Notes: generated by a model not told the origin, from the letters alone. DNA of 64,000 nucleotides from Paludisphaera mucosa (GCF_029589435.1 NZ_JARRAG010000002.1:4092001-4156000); one strand, 5' to 3'; positions 18,861 through 29,355 are shown, counted from the stretch's first letter. Program-made: numbers and translations.

Positions 18861-19688
18861 TCAGACTTCGATCCTGGATTCGGAAGGAGGCGTGCAGGCC
18901 GCGATCGCCGTTTCGAGCCCCTGCACGTCGACGTCCCACCAGGCGCGCAGGGCGAGGAGCAGGGGGTGGAGGCCGGGGTCGGCGATCTCGGCGGCGGCCT
19001 CGACGGCCAGGCAGCCGACGCATTCGCCGGCCAACTCGTCGCGGAGCGCGGGGACGACGCGATGGTCCTTGCGGCGGGCCAGCCCGATGAGCGCCTCGCT
19101 TCGCGTGTCGAAATCCTCGTCGGCCAGGCGGTCGGACAGGGCGTCGCGGATCGCGGGTGAATCCGCGTCAGTCATGGAGCCGAGGCCGAACGTCGACCAG
19201 TCGCGGATCCGCGGCTCGGGGTCGCGGGAAAGCTCGATCAGGCCTTCGATCGCCCAAGTCTCCTCGATGCAGCTCAGGACGTGGACGACGGCATATCGGA
19301 CCTCTGAGTCGGGGTGGGTTCGGAACCGCGCGGCCGGCGCGACGGCGGGGCCCCGGGACTGATGCCCCAGCGCGAACAGGACCGATGCCAGCGCGCCCGC
19401 GTCGGTTTCGACCTCCAGCATCGCGAGCAACGTCCGCAGGCACTCCTCCGGGTACGCCGGGTCCGGCACGCCCAACCTTCCGAGCACGTCGGCCCCGCGC
19501 CCGCGCTCGAAGGGGCAAGCGCTCGCGCAGAGCGCGAGCGCACGGTCCAGGATCTCGCGAGCGGCCCGCCGATGGAGCGCGTACATCGCGCCCCATAGGA
19601 TCTCCTCGTCGGACTCGCAGAGTGCGACGAGGAACAGCTCATCGACCGATCGGGGGTCCTCATCCGGAGCCGGCCGTTCAACGTCCAC
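18861..19688 (-). CDS. HEAT-repeat protein encoded between hen1 and pnkp
   Basis: 275 residues, predicted soluble. It consists of helical repeats of about 30-40 residues of the HEAT/PBS-lyase type: YAVVHVLSCIEETWAIEGLIELSRD, then IRDWSTFGLGSMTD, TRSEALIGLARRKDHRVVPAL and CLAVEAAAEIADPGLHPLLLAL are successive units (each listed in part). No catalytic motif is visible; such folds usually bind proteins or nucleic acid. Its start overlaps the hen1 3' end by 11 bases and its stop is two bases before pnkp, so it is made from the same message. That position suggests a role in the RNA-repair complex (inference). In described hen1-pnkp operons the two genes are usually adjacent. Confidence 0.82.
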   Translation of the reverse strand: MDVERPAPDEDPRSVDELFLVALCESDEEILWGAMYALHRRAAREILDRALALCASACPFERGRGADVLGRLGVPDPAYPEECLRTLLAMLEVETDAGALASVLFALGHQSRGPAVAPAARFRTHPDSEVRYAVVHVLSCIEETWAIEGLIELSRDPEPRIRDWSTFGLGSMTDADSPAIRDALSDRLADEDFDTRSEALIGLARRKDHRVVPALRDELAGECVGCLAVEAAAEIADPGLHPLLLALRAWWDVDVQGLETAIAACTPPSESRIEV

Positions 19689-21075
19689 GGGTGAAGACTC
19701 CCATCTGCGTCGGCGGGCCGAGGGTCGGGTCGTCCGGGCCGACGGGGACGAACCGGACGGCGTAGCCGTGCCGCGCCGCGGCGGCTTCGGCCCAGGCGCG
19801 GAACTCGGCGCGGGTCCATTCGAAGCGGTGGTCGGGGTGGCGCAGCCGGTCGGGGCCGACGTTCTCCCAGGTGACGTTGTACTCGCGGTTCGGGGTCGTC
19901 AAGACGACCGTCGCGGGCCGCGCGGACGCGAACAGGGCGCGTTCGAAGGCGGCGAGCCGGGGAGGGTCCAGGTGCTCGACGACCTCGACGACGGCCGCGG
20001 CGTCGTAGCCCTCCAGGCGGCGGTCGCGGTAGGTCAACGATCCCTGCATCAGCCGGATCCGCGCGGCCTGACGCTCGGGGAGACGGTCCAGGTGCAGGCG
20101 GTCGCGGGCCGCTTCGAGCGTGCGGATCGAGACGTCCACGCCCACGACCTCCTCGAACTGCGGGTCCTTCAGGAGCAGGCGGAGCAGCCGCCCCTCGCCG
20201 CAGCCGAGGTCCAGCACACGGCGGGCGCCCGAGGCGCGCAGCGCGGCCAGGACGGCCCCCAGGCGCTGATCGTTGAGGCTCAGGGGCTTCTCCAGCGAGT
20301 CCTCGACCCGCGCGGACGGCTCGTCCGCCTCGTCGACGTCGGCCGGCTCCCCGGGGGCCAGGCGGGCGAGGGCCTCGCGATAGAGGCCGTGGCGATGCTT
20401 GAGATAGCGCCGCGTGATCTCGTCCTTCTCGGGATGCCCCGCGAGCCAGCCGGCCCCCTTGGCCAGCAGCTTCTCCATCTCGGCGTCGCCGACGAAGTAG
20501 TGCTTGGCGTCGTCGAAGACGGGGATCAGGACGTAGAGATGCGTGAGCAGCTGGGACAGGGTGGTCTCGGCCGCGATTTCGACGGCGAAGTACGGGCTCT
20601 CGCCCCACTCCGGGAACTGCTCGTCGAGCGGCCGACGTTCGGCCGCGACGGAGTAGCCCAGCGGTTCGAACACGGCGCGGAGGAACCGCTCGCCCCCGCG
20701 CACCGGGAGGACGTCGAGCCGCGCCGAGAGGGGCAGGGGGGTCGCCGCCAGCTCGGGCCGGTCGTTGGACCGTCCCTGCATCGCCGAGCCGAAGACCTGG
20801 GCGATCGCCACGCTCATCAGCGACGACGCGGCGTACGGCCGGTCGTTGACGTACCGGTCCAGCAGGCCCTCGCCCCCGGCCTTGCCGCGCACCAGGCCCA
20901 CCGGATCGACGTCCAGCAGCAGGCAGGCCGAGCAACGATCCTCGCCGGCTTCGGGATAGAAGACCCGCGCCGTCCCGAACGCCAGGGCGTAGCTCTGGAA
21001 CCGCCCCGGATGCTTGTGCAGCAGGTAGCCGAGGTCGTCCGCCGGCCTTCGCGTCGTCGTGATCGTCAGCAGCAT
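19678..21075 (-). CDS. hen1: 3'-terminal RNA ribose 2'-O-methyltransferase Hen1
   Basis: 465 residues, the same length as the C. thermocellum protein. The ATG at 21075 begins the family sequence MLLTITTTRRPADDLGYLL; the upstream extension is dropped. The N-terminal half is the bacterial Hen1 domain that activates the Pnkp ligase. The C-terminal half is a SAM methyltransferase with VLDLGCGEGRLLRLLL and the divalent-metal motif EVVEHLDPPRL plus HPDHRFEW, which contribute the Glu/His ligands specific to Hen1. It methylates the ribose 2'-OH at the cleaved 3' end so the repaired RNA resists a second cut. First gene of the hen1-HEAT-pnkp operon. Confidence 0.95.
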   Translation of the reverse strand: MLLTITTTRRPADDLGYLLHKHPGRFQSYALAFGTARVFYPEAGEDRCSACLLLDVDPVGLVRGKAGGEGLLDRYVNDRPYAASSLMSVAIAQVFGSAMQGRSNDRPELAATPLPLSARLDVLPVRGGERFLRAVFEPLGYSVAAERRPLDEQFPEWGESPYFAVEIAAETTLSQLLTHLYVLIPVFDDAKHYFVGDAEMEKLLAKGAGWLAGHPEKDEITRRYLKHRHGLYREALARLAPGEPADVDEADEPSARVEDSLEKPLSLNDQRLGAVLAALRASGARRVLDLGCGEGRLLRLLLKDPQFEEVVGVDVSIRTLEAARDRLHLDRLPERQAARIRLMQGSLTYRDRRLEGYDAAAVVEVVEHLDPPRLAAFERALFASARPATVVLTTPNREYNVTWENVGPDRLRHPDHRFEWTRAEFRAWAEAAAARHGYAVRFVPVGPDDPTLGPPTQMGVFTRGR

Positions 21076-21340
21076 CGCCACGGGTCTCCCGGCCCACGGG
21101 GCCGACCTCGCGCCGGTCCCGTCCTCGATGAGGCTCGGACACGAGACGGACGTCCCCCGTTCGGGGGAATCGGAAGTCCGCCCACCACGCCGCGTCATTG
21201 TGACACCAGGATCGAAAATTTCACGCGGTCTTCACGCCGCCTCGGCGGGAAATTCTCGCCGTTCGGCCATGATGTCTCGCAATGCATACCGCACGGGGAA
21301 CGCGCGAGGGGGCCCCGAACAGCTACGACGAAGGACTTCC
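21076..21340. other. Divergent intergenic region, hen1 operon / DUF1559 gene
   Basis: 265 bases separating two divergent starts. A weak minus-strand candidate promoter, GTGAAA with a 16-base spacer to CACAAT (the -10 reads ATTGTG on the plus strand at 21197-21202), could serve hen1. No convincing plus-strand promoter was found for the DUF1559 gene. A locally AT-rich run (GAAAATTTCAC) lies near 21212. Confidence 0.3.
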
Positions 21341-22354
<1,014 letters not shown>

Positions 22355-22428
22355 CCGCCGCGCCCGCCCCCTCGACCCGGGCGAGCCCGGAGGTCGGGGA
22401 TCGGCGGGCGACTTCCGGAGATCGATCG

Positions 22429-22788
22429 ATGCGTTGGTCCATCGCCGCGGCCGTGCTGCTCGCGATCCTCTGCCCGGGCTGCGATTCCGGCGATCCGCCG
22501 CTCCCGCCCTCGGCCGCCGCGCCCGCGAAAGGCCGGATCACCCACCGCGGCAAGCCCCTGACCGGCGGCCGGATCACGCTCGAGCCCACCGACGGCGGCC
22601 GCGAGGCGAAGGGCGACGTCCAGCCCGACGGCACGTTCGTCCTGACGACGTTCCAGGAGGGCGACGGCGCGCTCCCCGGCGTCCACCGCGTCTCGATCGC
22701 CGGCGTCGAGCCCCCCTTGCGCACCCGAGGCGAGACGCACGTCCGGGTCAGCGAGGGCAAGACCGAGTACCACATCGACCTGAAGTGA
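22429..22788 (+). CDS. Small lipoprotein with transthyretin/carboxypeptidase-regulatory-like domain
   Basis: 119 residues from ATG 22429 (GGAG eight bases upstream). A hydrophobic signal (IAAAVLLAILCPGC) ends in a Cys at residue 18, a plausible but non-canonical lipobox. The rest looks like the small beta-sandwich found beside planctomycete DUF1559 genes: GRITHRGKPLTGGRITLEP, QPDGTFVLTTF, then PGVHRVSI. These resemble transthyretin-like or carboxypeptidase regulatory-like domains, thought to be adhesive or structural. Probably cotranscribed with the preceding DUF1559 gene. Confidence 0.78.
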   Translation: MRWSIAAAVLLAILCPGCDSGDPPLPPSAAAPAKGRITHRGKPLTGGRITLEPTDGGREAKGDVQPDGTFVLTTFQEGDGALPGVHRVSIAGVEPPLRTRGETHVRVSEGKTEYHIDLK

Positions 22789-22841
22789 GAACCCGCCGCG
22801 CTCCGTTCTCGCCACCGACCAATCCACCCAGGACGACGCTG

Positions 22842-23936
22842 ATGCCGACCGCCCGCGCCCGACTCCTCCCCAAGGCCCTCGTCCTGCTCGGGCTGGCCGG
22901 GGCCGCCAACGGCGACGACGTCGTCACGCTGACCCCGGCCGCGAGGGTCCAGACCGAGCCCGTCCCCGCCGAGGGGGACGCGGCCGACGACCCGGCGATC
23001 TGGATCCACCCCGACGACCCGGCCCGCAGCCTCGTCCTCGGCACCGACAAGAAGGGGGGGCTGCACGCCTACACCCTCGACGGCCGCACCCGACAGGTCG
23101 TGTCGGTGGGATGCCGGCCGAACAACGTGGACGTCCTCTACGGCTTCCCGCTCGCCGGCCGGACGGTCGACCTGGCGCTCGCCAGCGTGGGCAAGGGGGG
23201 CGACTCGTCCGGGGTGAAGGCCTGGACGATCGACTCGGCGGACGGCGCGCTCGCCGAGATCGGCGACGGCCCCACCTTCCGGACGTTCGACGGCGGCGAC
23301 CCCTACGGCATCTGCACCTATCGCAGCCCGCGCGACGGGGCGAACTACGTCTTCGTGACCGACCGCGACGGCGCGGTGGAACAGTACAAGCTCGCCCCCT
23401 CGTCCGGCCACTCCGGGCCGCTCGAAGCGACCCGCGTCCGGGCCTTCCGCGTGGGCTCGCAGGCCGAGGGGATCGTCGCCGACCGCGAGCGAGCACGGGT
23501 CTACATCGCCGAGGAAGACGTCGGAATCTGGGAGTACGGGGCCGAGCCGACCGACGGCGACGGCCGCCGCGCCGTGGCGCGCGTCGGCGAGCACGGCTTG
23601 ACGGCCGACGTCGAGGGGCTGGCCCTCTATCGCGCCCCCGGCGGCGCGGGCTACATCCTCGCCTCCAGCCAGGGGAGCAGCACCGTCAACGTCTACGAGC
23701 GCTCGGGCGACCACGCCTACGTGGCGACCATCGACCCGACGGCCGGGACGACCGACGACGTCGCCCACACCGACGGCCTCGACGTCGTCAACGAGCGCAC
23801 CTCGCCCCACTTCCCCCGCGGCCTCCTCGTCCTCCAGGACGGCGAGAACGAGGGCCGCCAGAACTTCAAGCTCTTCGCCTGGGACGACGTCGCCGGCCCC
23901 CGCCTGATCGTCGACACGACCCCCTCGGCCCGTTAG
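22842..23936 (+). CDS. Secreted beta-propeller phytase
   Basis: 364 residues with a cleavable signal peptide (about 1-24, ending AGAANG). The mature protein matches the Bacillus-type 3-phytase propeller family: [21 protein letters not shown] near the N-terminus, [42 protein letters not shown] and the closing HTDGLDVVN and [10 protein letters not shown] segments. Repeated Asp/Glu clusters fit the calcium sites of this enzyme, which releases phosphate from calcium-phytate outside the cytoplasm. Its last four bases overlap the convergent exchanger gene. Confidence 0.92.
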   Translation: MPTARARLLPKALVLLGLAGAANGDDVVTLTPAARVQTEPVPAEGDAADDPAIWIHPDDPARSLVLGTDKKGGLHAYTLDGRTRQVVSVGCRPNNVDVLYGFPLAGRTVDLALASVGKGGDSSGVKAWTIDSADGALAEIGDGPTFRTFDGGDPYGICTYRSPRDGANYVFVTDRDGAVEQYKLAPSSGHSGPLEATRVRAFRVGSQAEGIVADRERARVYIAEEDVGIWEYGAEPTDGDGRRAVARVGEHGLTADVEGLALYRAPGGAGYILASSQGSSTVNVYERSGDHAYVATIDPTAGTTDDVAHTDGLDVVNERTSPHFPRGLLVLQDGENEGRQNFKLFAWDDVAGPRLIVDTTPSAR

Positions 23937-25207
23937 AAGGTCCTCGACCGCAGGTGAGACGCCGGCGTCGCGAAGGCCGTCGGGACGGCCGCGGCGGCGT
24001 GCGGCTCGGCGTGCCTCCCCGCGCGGGCGGGCAGGAAGAAGAAGGCCAGGGCGAGGATGACGTAGACGGTCAGCAGCATCAGGCCTTCGAGCCAGTTGGA
24101 CTCGCCGTCCTCGGCGACCATCCGCGCGATGGCCACCGAGATCAGGACGGCCAGCACCTCCAGGCTGCTGAACAGGAGGTCCATCGGCTGGGCCCGCAGG
24201 TAGCTCGCGAGGACCAGGACCGGGGCCACGAACAGCGCGATCTGCAGCGACGAGCCGATGGCGATCCCCACGGCGAGGTCCATCTGGTTCTTCATCGCCA
24301 CCAGGACGGCCGTCGAGTGCTCGGCCGCGTTGCCCACGATCGCCACCACTATCACGCCCACGAAGACCCCGTTCATCCCCAGGGCGTGGCTCGCCCCCTC
24401 GACCGCCCCCACCAGGATCTCGCTCATCCAGGCCACGAACAGGGTCGCCCCGATCAGAACGCCCACCGACTTGGAGGTGCTCCACAGCGGGCCGTGGACG
24501 TGGGCGGCGTCGAGGTCGGAGTCGACCTCGGTCGGCTCGGGGTTGAACAGGCCCTTGTGGGTCTTCAGGCTGAAGATCAGGTGCGCCGCATAGGCCAGCA
24601 GCAGGACGATCGAGACGCCCACGCTCAGCTCGTGCTCGAGGATCAGGTCGGCGGCGGTGACCTCGGGCAGGGCGTGGAAGATCGCCGGGACGAGCATCCC
24701 GATCGCGGCCAGGACCATCATCGTCGAGCCGACCCCGGCGGCCGTCCGATTGAAGCGCTGGACGTCGTACTTCAGGCCGCCGGCGAGGAGGCTCGCGCCC
24801 AGCACCAGCAGGATGTTGCCGATGATGCTGCCCGTGAGCGACGCCTTGACGACCTCGTCCAGGCCGTTGAACAGGGCGAAGAGGGCGATGATCAGCTCGG
24901 CCGCGTTGCCGAAGGTGGCGTTCAGCAGGCCGCCGATCCCGGGCCCGAGCCGCTCGGCGAGCTGCTCCGTGGCCCTCCCCATCAGCCCGGCCAGCGGGAC
25001 GATGGCGAGGCACGACGCCAGGAAGAGCCAGATCGGCCCCGCGCCGGCGAACCTCAGGCCGACCGCGACGGGGACCGCCAGCAGGAGGGCCATGAGCCAG
25101 CCCGACTCCCTCGGGTCGAGGAAATCCCACCACGGCCCCGCGGCCGCAACTATCGGGCCGCCGGGGTCTGCGCCCTCGCCCAGCCGGTTGACTCGCGCCT
25201 GGTCCAA
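23933..25207 (-). CDS. cax: Calcium/proton exchanger, CAX family
   Basis: Membrane antiporter of 424 residues with about 11 hydrophobic segments. The two internal alpha-repeats of the CaCA superfamily are clear: [13 protein letters not shown] (from residue 100) and the second copy [13 protein letters not shown], each with the essential Glu. An acidic, His-containing loop ([16 protein letters not shown]) lies between the halves, like the acidic helix of CAX proteins. It should export Ca2+ in exchange for H+. It is convergent with the phytase gene (stops overlap by 4 bases). Its 5' end carries the -35 of the divergent trxA promoter. Confidence 0.93.
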   Translation of the reverse strand: MDQARVNRLGEGADPGGPIVAAAGPWWDFLDPRESGWLMALLLAVPVAVGLRFAGAGPIWLFLASCLAIVPLAGLMGRATEQLAERLGPGIGGLLNATFGNAAELIIALFALFNGLDEVVKASLTGSIIGNILLVLGASLLAGGLKYDVQRFNRTAAGVGSTMMVLAAIGMLVPAIFHALPEVTAADLILEHELSVGVSIVLLLAYAAHLIFSLKTHKGLFNPEPTEVDSDLDAAHVHGPLWSTSKSVGVLIGATLFVAWMSEILVGAVEGASHALGMNGVFVGVIVVAIVGNAAEHSTAVLVAMKNQMDLAVGIAIGSSLQIALFVAPVLVLASYLRAQPMDLLFSSLEVLAVLISVAIARMVAEDGESNWLEGLMLLTVYVILALAFFFLPARAGRHAEPHAAAAVPTAFATPASHLRSRTF

Positions 25208-25215
25208 CTTATAAT
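25188..25215 (+). promoter_or_regulatory. Sigma-70-type promoter for trxA-trpF
   Basis: TTGACT (25188-25193), 16-base spacer, TATAAT (25210-25215). The -35 matches five of six and the -10 is perfect. The -35 lies inside the first codons of the divergent exchanger gene. Transcription would start near 25222, about 85 bases before trxA. Confidence 0.65.
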
Positions 25216-25305
25216 GCCTCCATCTTAAGGGGACCGTCGTCCGGACGGTTAAGGGAATTTAACCCGCTCTCTCCAATCGGTTGCATCGCAGCGAGGGACC
25301 AGATC

Positions 25306-25641
25306 ATGGCCGACAGCGTGAAGGAGTTTACCGACGCCAACTGGAAGTCGGAAGTGCTCGATTCCTCGACCCCGGTCGTGGTCGACTTCTGGGCCCCCTG
25401 GTGCGGGCCCTGCCGCATGCTGGCCCCGACGATCGAGAAGCTGGCGACGGAGTTCGGCGACAAGGTGAAAGTCGGCAAGCTCAACACCGACGAGAACACC
25501 GACACGCCGGGCAGCCTGCGGATCTCGGCCATCCCGACCGTGCTGGTCTTCCACGGCGGCAAGGAGGTCGACCGCCTGGTCGGCGTCAACCCGCTGAACA
25601 AATTCAAGGACGCTCTCGAGAAGCTCGGCGTCCCCGTCTGA
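25306..25641 (+). CDS. trxA: Thioredoxin
   Basis: Small cytoplasmic disulfide reductase of 111 residues. The redox motif WCGPC sits in VVVDFWAPWCGPCRMLAP, with the cis-proline loop SAIPTVLVFHGGK and the Gly-rich C-terminus GVNPLNKF. Length and motifs are typical. GAGGGA precedes the ATG. It has its own strong promoter, and trpF follows after 35 bases. Confidence 0.97.
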   Translation: MADSVKEFTDANWKSEVLDSSTPVVVDFWAPWCGPCRMLAPTIEKLATEFGDKVKVGKLNTDENTDTPGSLRISAIPTVLVFHGGKEVDRLVGVNPLNKFKDALEKLGVPV

Positions 25642-25676
25642 CCCGACCCGACCCCGGCCGGAGCGACCGCCTTCCC

Positions 25677-26357
25677 ATGCCCCTCGCCGCCGATCCCCTC
25701 TTCCGGGGGAGCCCCGGGATCAAGGTCTGCGGCCTGACCGACCCCGCCGAGGCGGTCGCCTGCCTGGCGGCGGGGGTCGACTGGATCGGCCTGAATTTCC
25801 ACCCCCCGTCGCCCCGGTCCCTGACGATCGACCGCGCCGGGGCGATCCTCTCCGCCTGCCCGCGTCCCGACGCCGCCGTCGGCCTTTTCGTCGATCGTCC
25901 CCCCGCCGAGGTCGTCGCGACCTGCCGCACGCTCGGGTTGTCGCGGGTCCAGCTCCACGGCGACGAGCCGCCCGAAGACCTGTCGGCGCTGGGCGAGTTC
26001 TTCCTGATCCGGGCCTTCCGCCTCCGCGACGCCTCGGCCGTCCGGGCCATGAGCGCCCATCTGGAACGCGCGTCGCGACTCGGCCGCGCGCCCGACGCCG
26101 TCCTGATCGACGCCTGGTCGCCCTCGGCGTTCGGCGGCACCGGGGCGACGATCACGGCCTCGATCCTGGTCGACCTGCCGCCGATCGCCCGCCTGATGCT
26201 CGCCGGCGGCCTGACCCCCGAGAACGTCGCCGCCCGCGCCCTGGCGATCCGCCCCTGGATGGTCGACCTCGCCAGCGGCGTCGAGTCCGCACCAGGCCGC
26301 AAGGACCTCGACAAGGTGCAATCCCTCGTCCGCGCCCTCCGGCCCGTCCCCGCCTGA
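25677..26357 (+). CDS. trpF: Phosphoribosylanthranilate isomerase
   Basis: 226 residues; catalyses the Amadori rearrangement of phosphoribosylanthranilate in tryptophan synthesis. The family start IKVCGLTDPAEAVACL carries the general-base Cys, DWIGLNFHPPSPRSL follows, VQLHGDEPPE is present, and the catalytic Asp is in VLIDAWSPSAFGGTG. The phosphate-binding end LAGGLTPENVAARA and VDLASGVESAPGRKD complete the barrel. ATG 25677 gives the normal length. No other trp gene is nearby, so it is a dispersed trp gene sharing the trxA transcript. Confidence 0.95.
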   Translation: MPLAADPLFRGSPGIKVCGLTDPAEAVACLAAGVDWIGLNFHPPSPRSLTIDRAGAILSACPRPDAAVGLFVDRPPAEVVATCRTLGLSRVQLHGDEPPEDLSALGEFFLIRAFRLRDASAVRAMSAHLERASRLGRAPDAVLIDAWSPSAFGGTGATITASILVDLPPIARLMLAGGLTPENVAARALAIRPWMVDLASGVESAPGRKDLDKVQSLVRALRPVPA

Positions 26358-26387
26358 GGATTTCAATCGACTTCCCCGACTCCCCCC

Positions 26388-26416
26388 TCGACGCGCCCCG
26401 GATCGACTGCTAAAAT
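26388..26416 (+). promoter_or_regulatory. Promoter for tRNA-Leu
   Basis: TCGACG (26388-26393), 17-base spacer, TAAAAT (26411-26416). Transcription would begin near 26423, giving a 5' leader of about 45 bases for RNase P removal before the tRNA at 26469. Confidence 0.5.
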
Positions 26417-26468
26417 ACCCCTCGACCTGACGACGTGCGACTCGCTCGCACGCTCGACGAATCCGAGA

Positions 26469-26554
26469 GCCGAAGTGGCGGAATTGGCAGACGCGCTAGG
26501 TTCAGGTCCTAGTTCCCTTCACTGGGAGTGCAGGTTCAACTCCTGTCTTCGGCA
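26469..26554 (+). tRNA. tRNA-Leu (anticodon CAG)
   Basis: 86 bases excluding CCA. The acceptor stem GCCGAAG pairs with CTTCGGC and the discriminator base is A. The D-loop has GGAATTGGCAGAC. The anticodon stem CTAGG/CCTAG holds the 7-base loop TTCAGGT with anticodon CAG. A long variable arm (GTTCCCTTCACTGGGAG) marks a class II tRNA, and the T-arm contains GGTTCAACTCC. CCA is not encoded: CAATACG follows. Confidence 0.97.
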
Positions 26555-26566
26555 ATACGAATCCAG

Positions 26567-26600
26567 ACGGCGACGGGGTTTACGCGACTCCCGTCGCCGT
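26567..26600 (+). terminator. Hairpin after tRNA-Leu
   Basis: ACGGCGACGGG (26567-26577) pairs perfectly with CCCGTCGCCGT (26590-26600) around a 12-base loop, 12 bases after the tRNA. The downstream sequence has only short T runs (TTCCCGTTTG), so it is a probable but not classical intrinsic terminator. It may also serve the convergent topB gene. Confidence 0.5.
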
Positions 26601-26768
26601 TCCCGTTTGCGGGCGGGGCTCGACGCAGGTCTTCATCGTGGTGAGGCCTGCCTGGCTGATCCGTCGGGACGGCTCGAGTGGACGTCGTCCATCGCGAATC
26701 CCTCGTCGTCGCGCTTATGACCCGATTCGCCGCGGCGTCGACTCCGGGCGTTCCTCGTCGAGTCGCCG

Positions 26769-29198
26769 TCATCCCCCGAAGTCGAAGCGGACTTCGCCGC
26801 CTTCGAGCTTCAGGCGGGCGTCGAAGGGCTTTCCGGCCTTCGACTCGAACCCCTTGAGCAACGGTGTGCGGCCCGATTTCAGCAGGGCCTGGGCCGATTT
26901 GACCGAGATCTTCTTGCCGGCGATCGTCTTCCAGACGGCGAATCCGCAACCATTCTTCCGGCCGGAGCAGCCGAAGGACCTCGGCCCCTCCACGACCTCC
27001 GAGCCGCACAGGGGGCAGGCCCCGACGGCCACCGTGGCGAACGCGGGGGGACTCGCATCGGGCGCCTTCGTCGTCGCGGCGGCCTTGCCCGTGCGTCGCG
27101 GCGGCTTCGCGCCCGAACGCTTCGCCGAGGCTCGTGCCTTGGGCCGGCCGGCGAACCTCCGCTCGGCGGCCGCGGGGACCGGGACGTCCATCAACGCGCC
27201 GGACTCCGAGAGCTGGAGCATCGCCTCGCCCGCGCCTTCGAGGGCGAGCGGGCGGGCCAGGACGCGCCGCTGGATCAATTCGCGGATCTGGGCGTCGTCG
27301 AGCACCAGGCCGCGGTATTCGCGAAAGAGCGTGAATCGGCACCCGTCCTTCCACCCGGAGCAGCCGAAGCCCTTCTTGCCCGCGATCACCGGCAGGCCGC
27401 AGCGCGGGCAGTCTCCCAGGCGGGACGGATCGACCTCGGCGTCCTCGGGCGTGCGGACGACGTCGCCGGTGTAGCGGAGGATTTCGGCCATGAACCGGCC
27501 GGGCTCCAGCCGCCCGCGTTCGATCTCGCGGAGCTTGGCCTCCCACTCACCGGTCAGCTCGGGGCTCTTGAGGCCGCGGTCGCGGACGATCGCCACGAGG
27601 TAGCGCCCCAGGTCGGTCGCCGCCAGGGCCTTCCCGTCGCGGACGATGTAGCCGCGATCCAGCAGGGTCTCGATGATCGCCGCGCGCGTGGCCGGCGTGC
27701 CGAGGCCGCGCTCCTTGAGCGCCTCCTTCAGGGCCTCGTCCTCGACGAGCTTGCCGGCCGTCTCCATCGCGCCCAGCAACGTCCCTTCGGTGTAGGGCTT
27801 GGGCGGGCTCGTGCGGCCCTCGCGCACGGACGGCTCATGGGGGCCGCTCTCTCCGACGCGGAATTCGGGCAGCTCCTGCTCGTCTTCCTTCTTCTCGGCG
27901 TCGGGCTTGCGCGGGTCGAGCACCGTCCAGCCGGGGTCGACCACCCGGACGCCCCGCGCGCGGAAGGGCACCTGGTTCGTCAGGCCCGAGACCGTCGTGA
28001 TCTCCTTCACGCAGGTGGGGTAGAACGCGGCGATCAGGCGGGTCACGATCGCGTCGAACACCTTCTGGAGGGCCGGGGCGAGGTTGCCGGGCTTCTTCCC
28101 GGTCGGGATGATCGCGTGGTGATCGCTGACCTTCGCGTCGTTGATCAGCCGCCCCGAGAACGCCAGCGACGCGAGATCCAGCCGCCCGACCTGCTCGCCG
28201 CGCAACGGCCGAAGGTCCTCCAGGATGCCGGGGATCTTGGCCCTCATGTCGCTGCCGAGGTAGCGCGAATCGGTCCTCGGATAGCTGATGATCTTGGCCT
28301 CGTACAACGACTGCGCCGCCTTCAGCGTGGCGTCGGCCGAGAAGCCGAACCGGCGGTTCATCTCGCGCTGGAGCTCGGTCAGGTCGTGGAGCTGCGGGGG
28401 CGGAATCCTCTCGGGCTTGCGGTCGACCCCGACGATCGCGAACGGATGTTCGCGGATCCGATCGAGGACGCCCAGGGCCTCGTCCTGGATGGTGAAACGG
28501 TCCCCCGCGAACTTGAAGGTCACGGACCGGTAGCGGGTCAGCAGCTCCCAGAAGGGCTCGGGCTGGAAGGTGCGGATCTCGTCGTCGCGGCGGACGATCA
28601 TGGCCAGCACCGGCGTCTGGACGCGGCCGACGCTCCAGAGCCGCCCGCTCGACCGATACCGGACGGTGTAGTACCGGGTGGCGTTCAGGCCCACGACCCA
28701 GTCGGCCTCGCTGCGGCACCGGGCCGCGGCGTAGAGGGCGTCGTATTCCGAGAGCGGCCGGAGCCGGCCGAACGCCTCGCGGATCGCCGACTCGGTCAGG
28801 GAGCTGAGCCAGAGGCGCCGCGTCGGCTTGCCGACGCACCCGCACAACTCCTGGATGTAGCGGAAGATCAGCTCCCCCTCGCGGCCGGCGTCCGTCGCGC
28901 AGACGACCTCGTCGGCGCCGCGGAGCAGCTTGCGGATCACGCCGAGCTGCTTCAGCGCCCCGGAGTCGCCCCGGGGCTTCAGCTCGAACCGTTCGGGGGC
29001 GAACGGCAGGGTCTCCAGCGACCATTTCTTCAGGGCCGGGTCGTAGTCGTCGGGCTCCTTCAGGGTCGCCAGGTGCCCCAGGGCCCACGTGACCTGATAG
29101 CCGCGGCCCTCGAAGTAGCCCTCGCGGCGCGTGTCGGCCCCCAGGAAGCTCGCCAGCTCCCGGGCCACCGACGGCTTCTCGGCCAGGACCACGCGCAT
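26769..29198 (-). CDS. topB: DNA topoisomerase III (type IA)
   Basis: 809 residues. The N-terminal TOPRIM domain has VLAEKPSVARELASFLG and VVCATDAGREGELIFRYI. The active-site Tyr is Tyr306 in IISYPRTDSRYLG. After the core, the C-terminus carries zinc-type topoisomerase repeats: CPRCGLPVIAGKKGFGCSG with DGCRF, then CPLCGSEVVEGPRSFGCSG with NGCGF, and a final half repeat ending in VRFDFGG. The enzyme passes and decatenates single-stranded DNA during replication and recombination. The TDAGREGE form and Crpt-type repeats are those of the TopB subgroup often found as accessory topoisomerases, so the main TopA is probably elsewhere. Confidence 0.95.
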   Translation of the reverse strand: MRVVLAEKPSVARELASFLGADTRREGYFEGRGYQVTWALGHLATLKEPDDYDPALKKWSLETLPFAPERFELKPRGDSGALKQLGVIRKLLRGADEVVCATDAGREGELIFRYIQELCGCVGKPTRRLWLSSLTESAIREAFGRLRPLSEYDALYAAARCRSEADWVVGLNATRYYTVRYRSSGRLWSVGRVQTPVLAMIVRRDDEIRTFQPEPFWELLTRYRSVTFKFAGDRFTIQDEALGVLDRIREHPFAIVGVDRKPERIPPPQLHDLTELQREMNRRFGFSADATLKAAQSLYEAKIISYPRTDSRYLGSDMRAKIPGILEDLRPLRGEQVGRLDLASLAFSGRLINDAKVSDHHAIIPTGKKPGNLAPALQKVFDAIVTRLIAAFYPTCVKEITTVSGLTNQVPFRARGVRVVDPGWTVLDPRKPDAEKKEDEQELPEFRVGESGPHEPSVREGRTSPPKPYTEGTLLGAMETAGKLVEDEALKEALKERGLGTPATRAAIIETLLDRGYIVRDGKALAATDLGRYLVAIVRDRGLKSPELTGEWEAKLREIERGRLEPGRFMAEILRYTGDVVRTPEDAEVDPSRLGDCPRCGLPVIAGKKGFGCSGWKDGCRFTLFREYRGLVLDDAQIRELIQRRVLARPLALEGAGEAMLQLSESGALMDVPVPAAAERRFAGRPKARASAKRSGAKPPRRTGKAAATTKAPDASPPAFATVAVGACPLCGSEVVEGPRSFGCSGRKNGCGFAVWKTIAGKKISVKSAQALLKSGRTPLLKGFESKAGKPFDARLKLEGGEVRFDFGG

Positions 29199-29355
29199 GC
29201 GGACGAATTCTCGGAAAGCCGGGGATCTCGCCCTCTTCTATTCGATTGTACACATCGACCGCGCGGCGGAGAAGCGCGGGCCGGAGTCGAGCGAAGGAGG
29301 GCGGCGGACCTGGCCACGAAGGTGACATGCGTACAGAAAAATCACGCGATTTCTC

